Source: Streptomyces ochraceiscleroticus
Lineage (GTDB): Bacteria; Actinomycetota; Actinomycetes; Streptomycetales; Streptomycetaceae
Assembly: GCF_000720485.1 (NCBI RefSeq)
Contig: NZ_JOAX01000026.1
Coordinates: 62,001 to 126,000, forward strand
DNA length: 64,000 nucleotides
Direction of reading: 5' to 3'
Shown: positions 6,835 to 15,207 of the stretch, in pieces
Position numbering within the stretch: position 1 is the first letter of the stretch
Layout of the letters: every line of letters starts with the position of its first letter
Notes under the pieces: model-generated
Databases searched by the model: none
What the model saw: only the letters and a program-made list of their open reading frames with translations
What the model was told of the DNA's origin: nothing
Made by a program: the position numbers and the translations under genes

Positions 6835-8322
6835 TCACTCCTGCGCCGCCGCGCTGCCGCGGGCGGTGTAGAACGCCACGGTCAGGTCCTTGACCAGCGC
6901 CTTGCGTTCGTAGTCGTCCAGCTCCACCAGCCCCCGGGTGGTGAGCCGCCGTACGGTGTCGTCCACCGCGTCCACCACCGAGGTCAGCACGGTGTCGCGG
7001 TGCCGGGCGTCGATCGCGGCGATCTGCCGGCGGTGCATGGCCGCCGCCACCTCCGGCGCGTACTCGATGCGCGTGGGCTGTGCGGAGAACACCTCGATGC
7101 CCACCGGGCGGCAGTCGGCGGCGAGCTGCGCGGTCAGCGCGTCGCCCACCGCGTCGGCGTCCCGCAGGCTCGGGGACTCCTCGTGGAAGGCGTCGGCGGG
7201 CAGCCGGCCGAGCACCCGGGCGGTCCCCGCCTCCACCTGTTCGCGCAGGTAGGTGAGGTGGTCGTCGACCGCGTACCGGGCCCGCGCGGCGTCCACGACC
7301 CGCCAGACCACCAGCACCACGGCCCGCAGCTGCACCCCGGCCGCGTCCACCGCCGGCATCGGTTCGCTGCGCCAGTGCCGCAGCCGCACGTCCACCCGGC
7401 GGCGGCGCAGCACCGGGCTGATCCACACCAGCCCGGTGCGCCGGACGGTGCCGCGGTAGCGCCCGAAGCGGCTGAGCACCCAGGCACCGCCGACCCGGCC
7501 GCGTGCCAGCCCGCCGAGCGCGAAGAGGGTGGCCGCGCAGCCCAGTACGAGCAGCGCCAGGTCGCGGGGCAGCAGCGGCGTCGGGGCCCGGCCGGGCAGT
7601 CGCAGCAGGCGTACGGCCTGGTCGGGCAGCATCCCGTGCCACCACAGCAGCGCCCCGCAGCACGCGGCGGCGAGCAGCCCGGCGCACAGCGCGGGCCCGC
7701 CGGGGAGCGAGGGGCCGCGCCGCTCGGCGAGGTCCGGGTCCTCGGCGGGGACGCGCCGACTGCCGGGCCGTACGGACGCGGGACGGCCCGGGCCGCTCTC
7801 CCCGTCGGCGGCCGGGGAGGTCACCCGGCTGCCGGCGTCGACCACGCCGAGGGCGTCGGTCAGTACCGCGCGCTCGGCGGTGTCGAGCAGCTCCTCGGCG
7901 GCCTCGATGCCGGCCGTCGGTGGCAGGTCCTGCGGCCCCGGGTCCGGTTGGGGCTCCGGCACGGGTTCCGGTTCGGGCCGCGGGACGGGCGCCGGGTCGG
8001 GCATCGGCTCCGAGGCGGCCGCCCAGTACGGGGCGGAGGGCCGGCCGGTGGATGCGGGTACCTCGGTGTCCGTGGGGGCGAACCCCGGCGAATCCGTGAG
8101 TGCGGCTCCCTGCGCGCCCGTCGGCGCGGCCCCGGCCGGGACGCCGAATTCGTCCACGAAGGGCAGTCCCGTGTCCGGGTCCATCAGGGGGACCATCCGC
8201 GGCGCCTGTCCGTACCCCCGCGCCCCGGCCCCCGCCGGGTCCGCCCGGTCCGCCGGATCCGCCGGGTACACAGTCTCCGGCTGTCCGCTGTCCGTTCTGC
8301 CTGCCATGAAGTGCTCCGTCAT
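6835..8322 (-). CDS. SPFH/Band 7 membrane protein with long Pro-rich N-terminus
   Basis: A 495-residue protein. Residues 1-205 are low-complexity, with Pro-Glu repeats near 105-130, probably cytoplasmic and disordered. Two hydrophobic segments follow (about 209-231 and 252-273), then an SPFH/Band 7 domain from about residue 280, including FGRYRGTVRRTGLVWISPV, VDVRLRHW, VWRVVDAARARYAV and a C-terminal helix with RRQIAAIDARHRDTVL. SPFH proteins scaffold membrane microdomains and proteases. ATG at 8322 overlaps the stop of the hydrolase gene (ATGA); the SsgA-like gene follows after 6 bases. Confidence 0.87.
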   Translation of the reverse strand: MTEHFMAGRTDSGQPETVYPADPADRADPAGAGARGYGQAPRMVPLMDPDTGLPFVDEFGVPAGAAPTGAQGAALTDSPGFAPTDTEVPASTGRPSAPYWAAASEPMPDPAPVPRPEPEPVPEPQPDPGPQDLPPTAGIEAAEELLDTAERAVLTDALGVVDAGSRVTSPAADGESGPGRPASVRPGSRRVPAEDPDLAERRGPSLPGGPALCAGLLAAACCGALLWWHGMLPDQAVRLLRLPGRAPTPLLPRDLALLVLGCAATLFALGGLARGRVGGAWVLSRFGRYRGTVRRTGLVWISPVLRRRRVDVRLRHWRSEPMPAVDAAGVQLRAVVLVVWRVVDAARARYAVDDHLTYLREQVEAGTARVLGRLPADAFHEESPSLRDADAVGDALTAQLAADCRPVGIEVFSAQPTRIEYAPEVAAAMHRRQIAAIDARHRDTVLTSVVDAVDDTVRRLTTRGLVELDDYERKALVKDLTVAFYTARGSAAAQE

Positions 8323-9653
8323 AGGAAGAGTCGCCGCCAGGTCTCGGGGCCCGGATGGCCGTCCGCGTCGGCGCCGCGCCAGCCCTGCGCGCGCTGGAAC
8401 GCCTCGACGTTCCTGCGGTCCGCCTCCGACCAGCGCGGTCCGGGGCCCGAGGTGTAGTACTTGCCGTAGCCCTTCTTCACGAGCTGCCGGCCGAGCCGGG
8501 TGATGTGGCTGCCGCTCTGCCCGGGCCGGAAGTGCCGGACGCCGGGGAAGCCGCCCGCCTTGCCGGCGGCCGCGTGGCCGCCGATGTTCCGGCCCTTGCC
8601 GCCGGTCAGATACGCCCAGGTGTCCGGCCCGGGAAGGCCGTCGGCCTCCGCGCCGCGCCACCCCTGGGCGCGCTGGAAGGCGCGGGTGGCGGCGCGGTCC
8701 GCCGCGCTCCAGCGCGGCCCGGGCCCCGAGCGGTAGAACGCGCCGCCGCCGCGGGCCACCAGCAGGCGCCCGAGCTTGGTCACCCACGCGTTGTCGGCGC
8801 CGGGCCCGAAGTGCCCGAGGCCGGGGAAGGAGTGCGAGAAGCCGTTCGGCAGTCCGCCGTCGGGAAGCCCGCCGTCGCCATCAGGAAGGCCGCCGTCGAC
8901 CAGATTCCGGTAGCGATAGGGCACGTATTTGTCGGCGTTGCTCCAATACGCGTACGGGGTGACCCTTTTCCGGGCGTGTTGCGGCGCCAGTTCGTACGCG
9001 ACGTACTTCTTCCGCGAGGCGTCCGCCCAGCCGCCGAAGACGGTCACGTGCGAGCCGGCCGACGGGTTCCCCGCGTTGTGGAAGAGCAGGATGTCGCCGG
9101 GCCGCAGCTCGTCCTTCGTTATCCGCACGGCGTACCGGCTGAGGGATCCGGTCCACTGGTTGCTGCCCAGCCCCCAGGCCATCGAGACGAAGCCGGAGCA
9201 GTCCTCGCGGTAGCCGTCGGACCAGTAGCCGTTCATGTTGTACGGCACCCGGGCCGCGATCCACGCCTTCGCCCGCGCGATGATCGCCGCGCGAGTGGTG
9301 GAGCGCGGCTCGTCGGCGGGCCGCGCGCGCCCGCCGGCCGCACCGCCGTACAGGCCGCTGACCGGGCCCTGTGTACCCGGCGTGGCATCCGGGGCCGGGG
9401 CCGGTCCCGTGCCGCCGGCCGGCCCGGCCGCGGGACGGCCGGCCTCCATCGCGGGGAGGGCACCGGCGGCCGGGGTCGCCAGGACCGTACCGGCGGCGGC
9501 CGCCAGCACCAGCGCGCGGCGGGCGCCGTGCGCGGCGGGGTGGCCACCGTCCCTGAGCCGCGCTGTCTGCGCGAGGGTGCGCCGCTGCTGCGCGCAGCCC
9601 GCGCAGGGGCAGTCGTCCGCGGGCTCGAATTCGATGAAGACCGGCACCGTCAT
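8319..9653 (-). CDS. Secreted NlpC/P60-like cell-wall hydrolase with two C-terminal peptidoglycan-binding modules
   Basis: A 444-residue protein. The N-terminus has a Cys cluster (DDCPCAGC, residues 14-20) before a hydrophobic Ala-rich segment at about 45-65, an arrangement seen in Streptomyces wall-binding proteins. Residues 118-245 look like an NlpC/P60 peptidase: EDCSGF with Cys152 as nucleophile, SHVTVF with His202. Two repeats near 270-355 and 370-444 (PGPRWSAADRAATRAFQRAQ and PGPRWSEADRRNVEAFQRAQ) are peptidoglycan-binding modules. ATG at 9653 is preceded by GGAAGGGGAAC; an upstream ATG at 9761 is less likely. First gene of the hydrolase-SPFH-SsgA unit. Confidence 0.85.
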   Translation of the reverse strand: MTVPVFIEFEPADDCPCAGCAQQRRTLAQTARLRDGGHPAAHGARRALVLAAAAGTVLATPAAGALPAMEAGRPAAGPAGGTGPAPAPDATPGTQGPVSGLYGGAAGGRARPADEPRSTTRAAIIARAKAWIAARVPYNMNGYWSDGYREDCSGFVSMAWGLGSNQWTGSLSRYAVRITKDELRPGDILLFHNAGNPSAGSHVTVFGGWADASRKKYVAYELAPQHARKRVTPYAYWSNADKYVPYRYRNLVDGGLPDGDGGLPDGGLPNGFSHSFPGLGHFGPGADNAWVTKLGRLLVARGGGAFYRSGPGPRWSAADRAATRAFQRAQGWRGAEADGLPGPDTWAYLTGGKGRNIGGHAAAGKAGGFPGVRHFRPGQSGSHITRLGRQLVKKGYGKYYTSGPGPRWSEADRRNVEAFQRAQGWRGADADGHPGPETWRRLFL

Positions 9654-9970
9654 TCCCGTTCCCCTTCCGGCCACTGCGTTCTCATTGGCCTCACACGGGC
9701 ACAGCTTCTCAACTACCGGTACATATCGCATGCTGACGGGGCAACTGATGACCTTGCGCACGGAAACCCTCTTCCCCGGAGCAAAACCGGCGAACCGTCG
9801 GGCGAAATCGCGCCAATCAGTCCCGACGGGGGATGCGACACGCGGGAGAAAAGCCGGACGGCACCCATACCGGCAGGAGTGTCACACCTCACACATTCGG
9901 CGGGTCGCCGGACGGCCTTCCGCGGTCCGGAGCACCCCTGGAGTTCGTGTAGAGTTTTCCAGGTCAGCGC
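9654..9970. other. 317-bp intergenic stretch before tRNA-Lys copy 2
   Basis: No convincing gene. It should hold the promoter of the minus-strand hydrolase operon and, from 9924, the tRNA promoter block. The middle is not repetitive. Confidence 0.6.
9924..9970 (+). promoter_or_regulatory. Promoter region of second tRNA-Lys
   Basis: GGTCCGGAGCACC starts 47 bases before the tRNA, exactly as for copy 1. TAGAGT at 9950-9955 fits a -10 element. Confidence 0.55.
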
Positions 9971-10044
9971 GCGCCGCTAGCTCAGTTGGTTAGAGCAGCT
10001 GACTCTTAATCAGCGGGTCCGGGGTTCGAGTCCCTGGCGGCGCA
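9971..10044 (+). tRNA. tRNA-Lys (anticodon CUU), copy 2
   Basis: 74 nt, identical in every base to the copy at 5489-5562, with the same CTT anticodon in loop CTCTTAA. CCA is not encoded. Confidence 0.97.
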
Positions 10045-10051
10045 CGTAGGG

Positions 10052-10092
10052 CCAAGGCCCCCTCGTCACGACGAGGGGGCCTTGGTCATTTT
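10052..10092 (+). terminator. Terminator after tRNA-Lys copy 2
   Basis: Perfect 15-bp stem CCAAGGCCCCCTCGT, loop CACG, then TCATTTTTT. Differs from the terminator of copy 1, so the duplication did not extend past the tRNA. Confidence 0.9.
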
Positions 10093-10153
10093 TTACGGCT
10101 TCCTTGAGCGGAAGTGCTGGTCAAAACGGTGTGCCGGGGTGCAGAGTCACGGG

Positions 10154-10834
10154 ATGGCGAGGGACATCCAGGAGCGCATCAAGAAGCTGATCATCGATGG
10201 GCGGCTGCCGTCCGGGGCGTCCCTGCCGACCGAGCCGGAGCTGATGGAGCTGCTCGGGGTCAGCCGGAACTCCGTGCGCGAGGCGCTGAAGGCGCTGCAG
10301 GCCATGGGCATCGTGGAGATCCGGCACGGCTTCGGTACCTATGTCGGGCCGATGTCGATGGCCCCGATGATCGAGGGCCTGACCTTCCGCACGGTGGCCG
10401 GGCACTACCGGGGCGAGGACAGCCTGCTGCAGCTGCTGGAGCTGCGCGAGGCGGTGGAGACCGGGCTGATCGCGCGGCTGGCGGGGCGAGTGCCCGCCGC
10501 CGACCTGGCCGAGCTGGACGCGATCGTGGCGCGGATGCGGACGGAGGCGGCGGCCGGCGGCGTCCGGGCCGAGACCGACCGGGCATTCCACGCCACTCTC
10601 CACCGCGGCCTGGAGAACCTCCTGCTCAGCGAGGTGCTGGAGGCGTTCTGGGACGCCTTCCACCGGGTGCGCACCGATCTCGTCGCGGCGCACGCCGACC
10701 CGGAGACCACGGTCCGCCAGCACGAGGAGATCCTGGCGGCGGTGCGGGACGGCGACGGGCCCCGCGCGGAGCGGGCGGTCCGCGACCACTTCGACAACAT
10801 CCGCGACCGGCTGCGCAGTTCCGGCGAGCGCTGA
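10154..10834 (+). CDS. GntR/FadR-family transcriptional regulator
   Basis: About 226 residues. Winged helix at the N-terminus (LPTEPELMELLGVSRNSVREA, a recognition helix landmark, then GIVEIRHGFGTYVG) followed by an all-helical FCD ligand domain with ELREAVETGLIARLAG, ETDRAFHATLHRGL and VRQHEEILAAVRDGD, whose Asp/His residues typically bind a metal. The longer open frame begins inside the tRNA terminator, so the start is either ATG 10154 or GTG 10139; neither has a clear ribosome site. Ligand and targets unknown. It precedes a long gap before cslA. Confidence 0.88.
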   Translation: MARDIQERIKKLIIDGRLPSGASLPTEPELMELLGVSRNSVREALKALQAMGIVEIRHGFGTYVGPMSMAPMIEGLTFRTVAGHYRGEDSLLQLLELREAVETGLIARLAGRVPAADLAELDAIVARMRTEAAAGGVRAETDRAFHATLHRGLENLLLSEVLEAFWDAFHRVRTDLVAAHADPETTVRQHEEILAAVRDGDGPRAERAVRDHFDNIRDRLRSSGER

Positions 10835-10835
10835 C

Positions 10836-10875
10836 TTCCCCAAGCTCTCGGCTCCGCTCGAACAGGAGAGACCCC
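10836..10875. repeat. Dispersed Streptomyces intergenic repeat (CCCCAAGCTCTCGGC type)
   Basis: TTCCCCAAGCTCTCGGCTCC, then GCTCGAACAGGAGAGACCCC, immediately after the GntR stop. The same element in opposite orientation is at about 17400-17438, inside a gene. I recognise it as a short repeat found between many Streptomyces genes; function unknown. Confidence 0.7.
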
Positions 10876-11267
10876 AGCCCCGGGTTCTCGATTCCGCTTC
10901 CTGAAGGAGAGGGCGCGCGGAACGCCGCGCACTACCCCGAGTCCACCGATACGCCCACACCTCCCGTAAGCACGCATTCCGCCCTTGCGATCATGAAGGC
11001 CGGTTAGGGACCCTGACGTGACGGATGGGTCGAACATGGCCTTGACGAGCACGTGGGGAGGAACCACCGGCCGCGCCGCACGAGGGGTTGGGGAACCCTG
11101 CGCGCTGCCAGGCCGGCAGACCACGACCGGGCAACCGGAAGGCGGACGGCACGCGTCTGAGTACGCGGGCGGCCGAGACCACAGGGCCGAGCCGGTCGAG
11201 GGGGACCGAAGCCTCGGACGAGAGCACACGGACACGCAGCCAGTACTGCGTGCGGGGGGATGGAGTC
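10876..11267 (+). other. Gene-free 5' region of cslA, GC-rich
   Basis: About 390 bases between the repeat element and cslA. No convincing gene. Several G-rich strings occur (GTGGGGAGGAACCACC, GGGGTTGGGGAACCC, GGGCAACCGGAAGGCGG) and could fold, but I could not match them to a known riboswitch core. cslA has GGAG 3 bases before its ATG. Confidence 0.4.
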
Positions 11268-13172
11268 ATGACGTCGACGCCTACCGGCGCCCGGCAGGAA
11301 CACCAGTACGACCCGTCCGCGACGACGCGCTTACGCCTGCCGGGCCACCAGCGCCGGCGACCGGTGGAGAAGAAGCCGCTCCCGCGCTACGACTACGAGC
11401 ACTACAGCCGGCTCGCCGGCCCGCTGACGCAGCCCGAGCCCGGCAAGCCGTACAAGGTCCGGTACCGCAGCCTGCTCGCCGACGAGCCGCACCGCTTACG
11501 GGCAGCCCTGCTGCTCGGCGCGGCCCCGCTGGTCTCCCTCGGACTTCTCGCCTGGCTGCTGCAGCCCGCCCACTGGACCCAGCGCGACTATCCGCAGTTC
11601 GCCTTCCTCCCCGTCCTCGACGTCGTCATGCTCGTCTCGATCGGCCTGATCGAGTTCTTCCGCTGTCTGAACGTCCTCTCCAACGCCCACGCCACGCTCG
11701 TCGCCCGCGATCCCATACCGGTCGTCCCGGAGAACGGCACCCGCGTCGCCTTCCTCACCTCCTTCGTGCCCGGCAAGGAGCCACTGGAGATGGTGACGAA
11801 GACGCTGGAGGCCGCAGTCCGGGTGCGGCACCGCGGCGTGGTGCACGTCTGGCTGCTGGACGAGGGCGACGACCCGGCTGTCAGAGAGGTCTGCGCGAGA
11901 CTCGGGGTGCGCCACTTCACCCGGCACGGCATACCGGAGTGGAACCGCCCCAAGGGCCCGCACCGCGCAAGAACGAAGCACGGCAACTACAACGCCTGGC
12001 TGCAGGCCCACGGCGACGAGTACGACTTCTTCGCCTCGGTCGACACCGACCACGTACCGCTGCCCAACTACCTGGAGCGGATGCTCGGTTACTTCCGCGA
12101 CGAGAACGTCGGCTTCGTCATCGGGCCCCAGGTCTACGGCAACTACGACACGTTCGTCACCAAGGCCGCCGAGTCCCAGCAGTTCCTCTTCCACGCGCTG
12201 ATCCAACGGGCCGGCAACCGCTACGGCGCCCCCATGTTCGTCGGCACCTCCAACGCCGTGCGCATCAAGGCCCTGAAGCAGATCGGCGGGCTGTACGACT
12301 CGATCACCGAGGACATGGCCACGGGCTTCGAGATGCACCGCCACCGCAACCCCGCCACGGGCAAGAAGTGGGCTTCCGTCTACACCCCCGACGTGCTCGC
12401 CGTCGGCGAGGGCCCGACCGCCTGGACCGACTTCTTCACCCAGCAGCTCCGCTGGTCGCGCGGGACGTACGAAACGCTGCTCAAGCAGTTCTGGAAGGCG
12501 CCCTTCACGCTGTCCCCGGGCCGCTTCTTCAACTACACGATGATGGTCATCTTCTACCCGATGTCCGCGCTGAACTGGATACTCGCCGCCCTGAGCTGCG
12601 CGCTCTTCCTCGGGCTCGGCGCCTCCGGCGTCCAGATCGACCCGGCCGTGTGGATGATGCTCTACGGCAACGCCTCGGCGCTCCAGATCGGCCTGTACGT
12701 GTGGAACCGCCGGCACAATGTCTCCCCCCATGAGCCGGAGGGCTCCGGCGGCGTCGCCGGCATGCTGATGTCCGCGCTCTCCGCACCGATCTACGCGCGC
12801 TCCCTCTTCGACGCGGCGCTGCGCCGCAAGAGCAAGTTCGTGGTGACCCCGAAGGGCGACTCCTCCAGCCCCGACACCCTCTTCGGGACCTTCCGGGTGC
12901 ACCTCTTCTTCCTCCTGGTCTTCGGCTCCTCGCTGATCGCCTCCTTCTTCTTCGGCCACGCCCACCCGGCGATGATCGTCTGGGCCGTGCTGGCCCTGCT
13001 GGTCTGCTGCGTGCCGATCGCCCTCTGGCGCTGGTCGCTGCGCCGGGACGCGCGGCCCGCCGGCGATGCCGAGGCCCCCGAAGCGGCCGATGCCGGAGCC
13101 ACCGAGGCCGGGACCGCCGAAGACCAGCTCGCGCAGACCGTGCAGATTCCCGTGGGGGGAACCAACCGATGA
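11268..13172 (+). CDS. cslA: CslA, cellulose synthase-like glycosyltransferase family 2
   Basis: A 634-residue membrane glycosyltransferase that makes a beta-glucan-type polymer at hyphal tips in Streptomyces. Processive GT2 residues are all present: Asp198 in VWLLDEGDD, the DTD of 259-261, TED at 347-349 and QQLRW at 392-396. Membrane helices flank the catalytic domain (about 78-98 and 111-130, then several after residue 415). The N-terminus is basic and the C-terminus acidic. ATG at 11268 is chosen because GGAG precedes it, not the earlier in-frame GTG/ATG. Its stop overlaps the glxA start (ATGA). Confidence 0.95.
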   Translation: MTSTPTGARQEHQYDPSATTRLRLPGHQRRRPVEKKPLPRYDYEHYSRLAGPLTQPEPGKPYKVRYRSLLADEPHRLRAALLLGAAPLVSLGLLAWLLQPAHWTQRDYPQFAFLPVLDVVMLVSIGLIEFFRCLNVLSNAHATLVARDPIPVVPENGTRVAFLTSFVPGKEPLEMVTKTLEAAVRVRHRGVVHVWLLDEGDDPAVREVCARLGVRHFTRHGIPEWNRPKGPHRARTKHGNYNAWLQAHGDEYDFFASVDTDHVPLPNYLERMLGYFRDENVGFVIGPQVYGNYDTFVTKAAESQQFLFHALIQRAGNRYGAPMFVGTSNAVRIKALKQIGGLYDSITEDMATGFEMHRHRNPATGKKWASVYTPDVLAVGEGPTAWTDFFTQQLRWSRGTYETLLKQFWKAPFTLSPGRFFNYTMMVIFYPMSALNWILAALSCALFLGLGASGVQIDPAVWMMLYGNASALQIGLYVWNRRHNVSPHEPEGSGGVAGMLMSALSAPIYARSLFDAALRRKSKFVVTPKGDSSSPDTLFGTFRVHLFFLLVFGSSLIASFFFGHAHPAMIVWAVLALLVCCVPIALWRWSLRRDARPAGDAEAPEAADAGATEAGTAEDQLAQTVQIPVGGTNR

Positions 13173-15118
13173 GATACCGACCGAGCCGCCGCACCCGCCG
13201 TTTGGGGATAGGTGCGGTGGTGGTGACCGCGCTGGCCGCCATGAACGGCCCGGCCGTGTACGGCTTCGCCTCGGAGCAGTACCACTCGTACAAGATCAAC
13301 CAGCCGGAGTACAAGCAGCGCAACGGCCACTGGGACGTGCTGGACGTCCCCGCCGAGTACAGGATCAATACGATCCACGCGGCCCTGCTGCACACCGGCA
13401 AGGTCCTGCTGGTCGCCGGCTCCGGCAACAACGCGGCGAACTTCAAGGCCAAGTCCTTCCGCACGGTCCTGTGGGACCCGGCGAAGAACGCCTTCAAGAA
13501 CATCCCCACGCCGACCGACCTGTTCTGCTCCGGCCACACCCAGCTCCCGGACGGCAAGCTGCTGGTGGCGGGCGGCACCCAGCGCTACGAGACCCTCAAG
13601 GGCGATGTGAAGAAGGCCGGCGGCCTGATGATCATCTACAACGAGGACCCGGACGGCCCGAAGACCTTCCCCGCCGGCACGCTCTTCACCGGCAAGGAGA
13701 ACGGCAAAACGTTCGTCTCCAAGGACCCGGTCGTCGTGCCGCGGGCGAAGAAGATCAAGGACAAGGCGACGGGCAAGGTACGGGTCGAGCACAGCGAGGC
13801 CCGGGTCTACGTCGAGGCGCGCAAGCAGGGCCGCCAGTACGCCACAGGCGCCCAGGACAACTACCGCATCCACGGCCTGACCGGCGCGGACGCCCGTAAC
13901 TTCTACGGCATCGCGCAGAAGCTGTCCTTCGACAAGAAGGACTTCCAGGGGATCAAGGACACCTTCGAGTTCGACCCGGTCGCCGAGCGGTACATCCGCG
14001 TCGACCCGATGAACGAGGCCCGCTGGTATCCGACGCTGACCTCCATGGAGGACGGCAAGGTCCTCTCGGTCTCCGGCCTCGACGAGATCGGCCAGGTCGT
14101 CCCCGGGAAGAACGAGCTCTACGACCCGAAGACCAAGAAGTGGACGTACCTGCCCGAGCAGCGGTTCTTCCCGACCTACCCGACGCTCTTCCTGTCCGGC
14201 AAGGGCCAGGTCTTCTACACCGGCTCCAACGCCGGGTACGGCCCGGACAACAAGGGCCGCAAGCCCGGGATCTGGGACCTGAAGAGCAACAAGTTCCAGG
14301 TGGTGCCCGGGATGAGTGATCCGGACATCCTGGAGACGTCGATGTCCGTACTGCTGCCGCCCGCGCAGGACCAGCGGTACATGGTTCTCGGCGGCGGCGG
14401 GGTCGGCGAGGACCCGCGCGCCACGGACAAGACCCGGATCGTGGACCTGACCAAGCCGAAGCCGCGCTTCCAGGACGGGCCCGACCTGTATGCGAAGACC
14501 CGCTATCCGAGCAGCGTGATCATGCCGGACGACACCGTGCTGACCACCAACGGCTCCGGCGACTACCGCGGCCGCAGCGACTCCAACATCCTGGCGGCCG
14601 AGCTGTACGACCCGGCGAAGAACACCTCCCGCCGCGTCGCAGACCCCCTGGTCGGCCGGAACTACCACTCCGGCGCGCTGCTGCTCCCCGACGGCCGGGT
14701 GATGACCTTCGGCTCCGACTCGCTCTTCGCCGACAAGGACAACACCAGGCCGGGCGTCTTCCAGCAGCAGATCGACCTCTACACCCCGCCCTACCTCTTC
14801 CAGGGCGCCCGCCCCGACCTGACGGCCAAGGGCCCCACGACCGTGCAGCTGGGCGGCAAGGCGACGTTCGGGACGTCCCACAGCTCCTCGCTCAAGAAGC
14901 TGCGGCTGATCAGGCCCGGCTCGTTCACCCATGTCACCAACGTCGAACAGCGCTCCCTCGCACTGGCCTTCACGACGAAGGGTGACTCGGTGACCGTGAC
15001 CCTGCCCAAGGACCCGGCCCTGGTCCCGCCGGGCTGGTACATGGTCATGGCCGTCGACGACGAGGGCACACCGTCGAAGGCGGTGTGGGTGAAGGTGCCC
15101 GCGGCCGAGAAGCCCTGA
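13169..15118 (+). CDS. glxA: GlxA, galactose oxidase-like mono-copper radical oxidase
   Basis: A 649-residue extracytoplasmic, probably N-terminally anchored oxidase (hydrophobic helix at about 11-30). It works with CslA on the tip glycan. Expected active-site parts are visible: Cys120 in LFCSGHTQ (Cys-Tyr crosslink), a Trp-Tyr pair in DPMNEARWYPTL, the Tyr-His copper ligands in VGRNYHSGALLLPDGRV, and a further His in SFTHVTNVEQR in the C-terminal Ig-like domain. Kelch repeats fill the middle. Translationally coupled to cslA by ATGA; a strong hairpin follows. Confidence 0.95.
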   Translation: MRYRPSRRTRRLGIGAVVVTALAAMNGPAVYGFASEQYHSYKINQPEYKQRNGHWDVLDVPAEYRINTIHAALLHTGKVLLVAGSGNNAANFKAKSFRTVLWDPAKNAFKNIPTPTDLFCSGHTQLPDGKLLVAGGTQRYETLKGDVKKAGGLMIIYNEDPDGPKTFPAGTLFTGKENGKTFVSKDPVVVPRAKKIKDKATGKVRVEHSEARVYVEARKQGRQYATGAQDNYRIHGLTGADARNFYGIAQKLSFDKKDFQGIKDTFEFDPVAERYIRVDPMNEARWYPTLTSMEDGKVLSVSGLDEIGQVVPGKNELYDPKTKKWTYLPEQRFFPTYPTLFLSGKGQVFYTGSNAGYGPDNKGRKPGIWDLKSNKFQVVPGMSDPDILETSMSVLLPPAQDQRYMVLGGGGVGEDPRATDKTRIVDLTKPKPRFQDGPDLYAKTRYPSSVIMPDDTVLTTNGSGDYRGRSDSNILAAELYDPAKNTSRRVADPLVGRNYHSGALLLPDGRVMTFGSDSLFADKDNTRPGVFQQQIDLYTPPYLFQGARPDLTAKGPTTVQLGGKATFGTSHSSSLKKLRLIRPGSFTHVTNVEQRSLALAFTTKGDSVTVTLPKDPALVPPGWYMVMAVDDEGTPSKAVWVKVPAAEKP

Positions 15119-15133
15119 CGCCGCGTAAGAACG

Positions 15134-15165
15134 GAGGGGGCGCCCCATGCTCGGGGCGCCCCCTC
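15134..15165. terminator. Bidirectional hairpin between glxA and GH6 gene
   Basis: Perfect 13-bp stem GAGGGGGCGCCCC around a 6-base loop, in the convergent gap. Confidence 0.85.
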
Positions 15166-15207
15166 ACCGCGTCACTGCTTGCCGTTCACCGCGTCACTGC
15201 TTGCTGT
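15164..15207. repeat. 22-bp tandem duplication spanning the GH6 stop codon
   Basis: TCACCGCGTCACTGCTTGCC-GT is repeated with one mismatch (15164-15185 and 15186-15207). The second copy contains the GH6 stop (TCA at 15194-15196 on this strand) and its last codons; the first copy carries the same sequence just beyond the stop. Confidence 0.9.

Noticed and set aside
5489..10044. Genomic island between tRNA-Lys copies
   Set aside because: No integrase, no att-like partial tRNA repeat, and base composition like the neighbours.
10082..10153. Upstream start for the GntR regulator
   Set aside because: It would begin inside the tRNA-Lys terminator stem.
10876..11267. Considered as a c-di-AMP, cobalamin or similar riboswitch
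   Set aside because: No conserved core of these classes could be found by eye.
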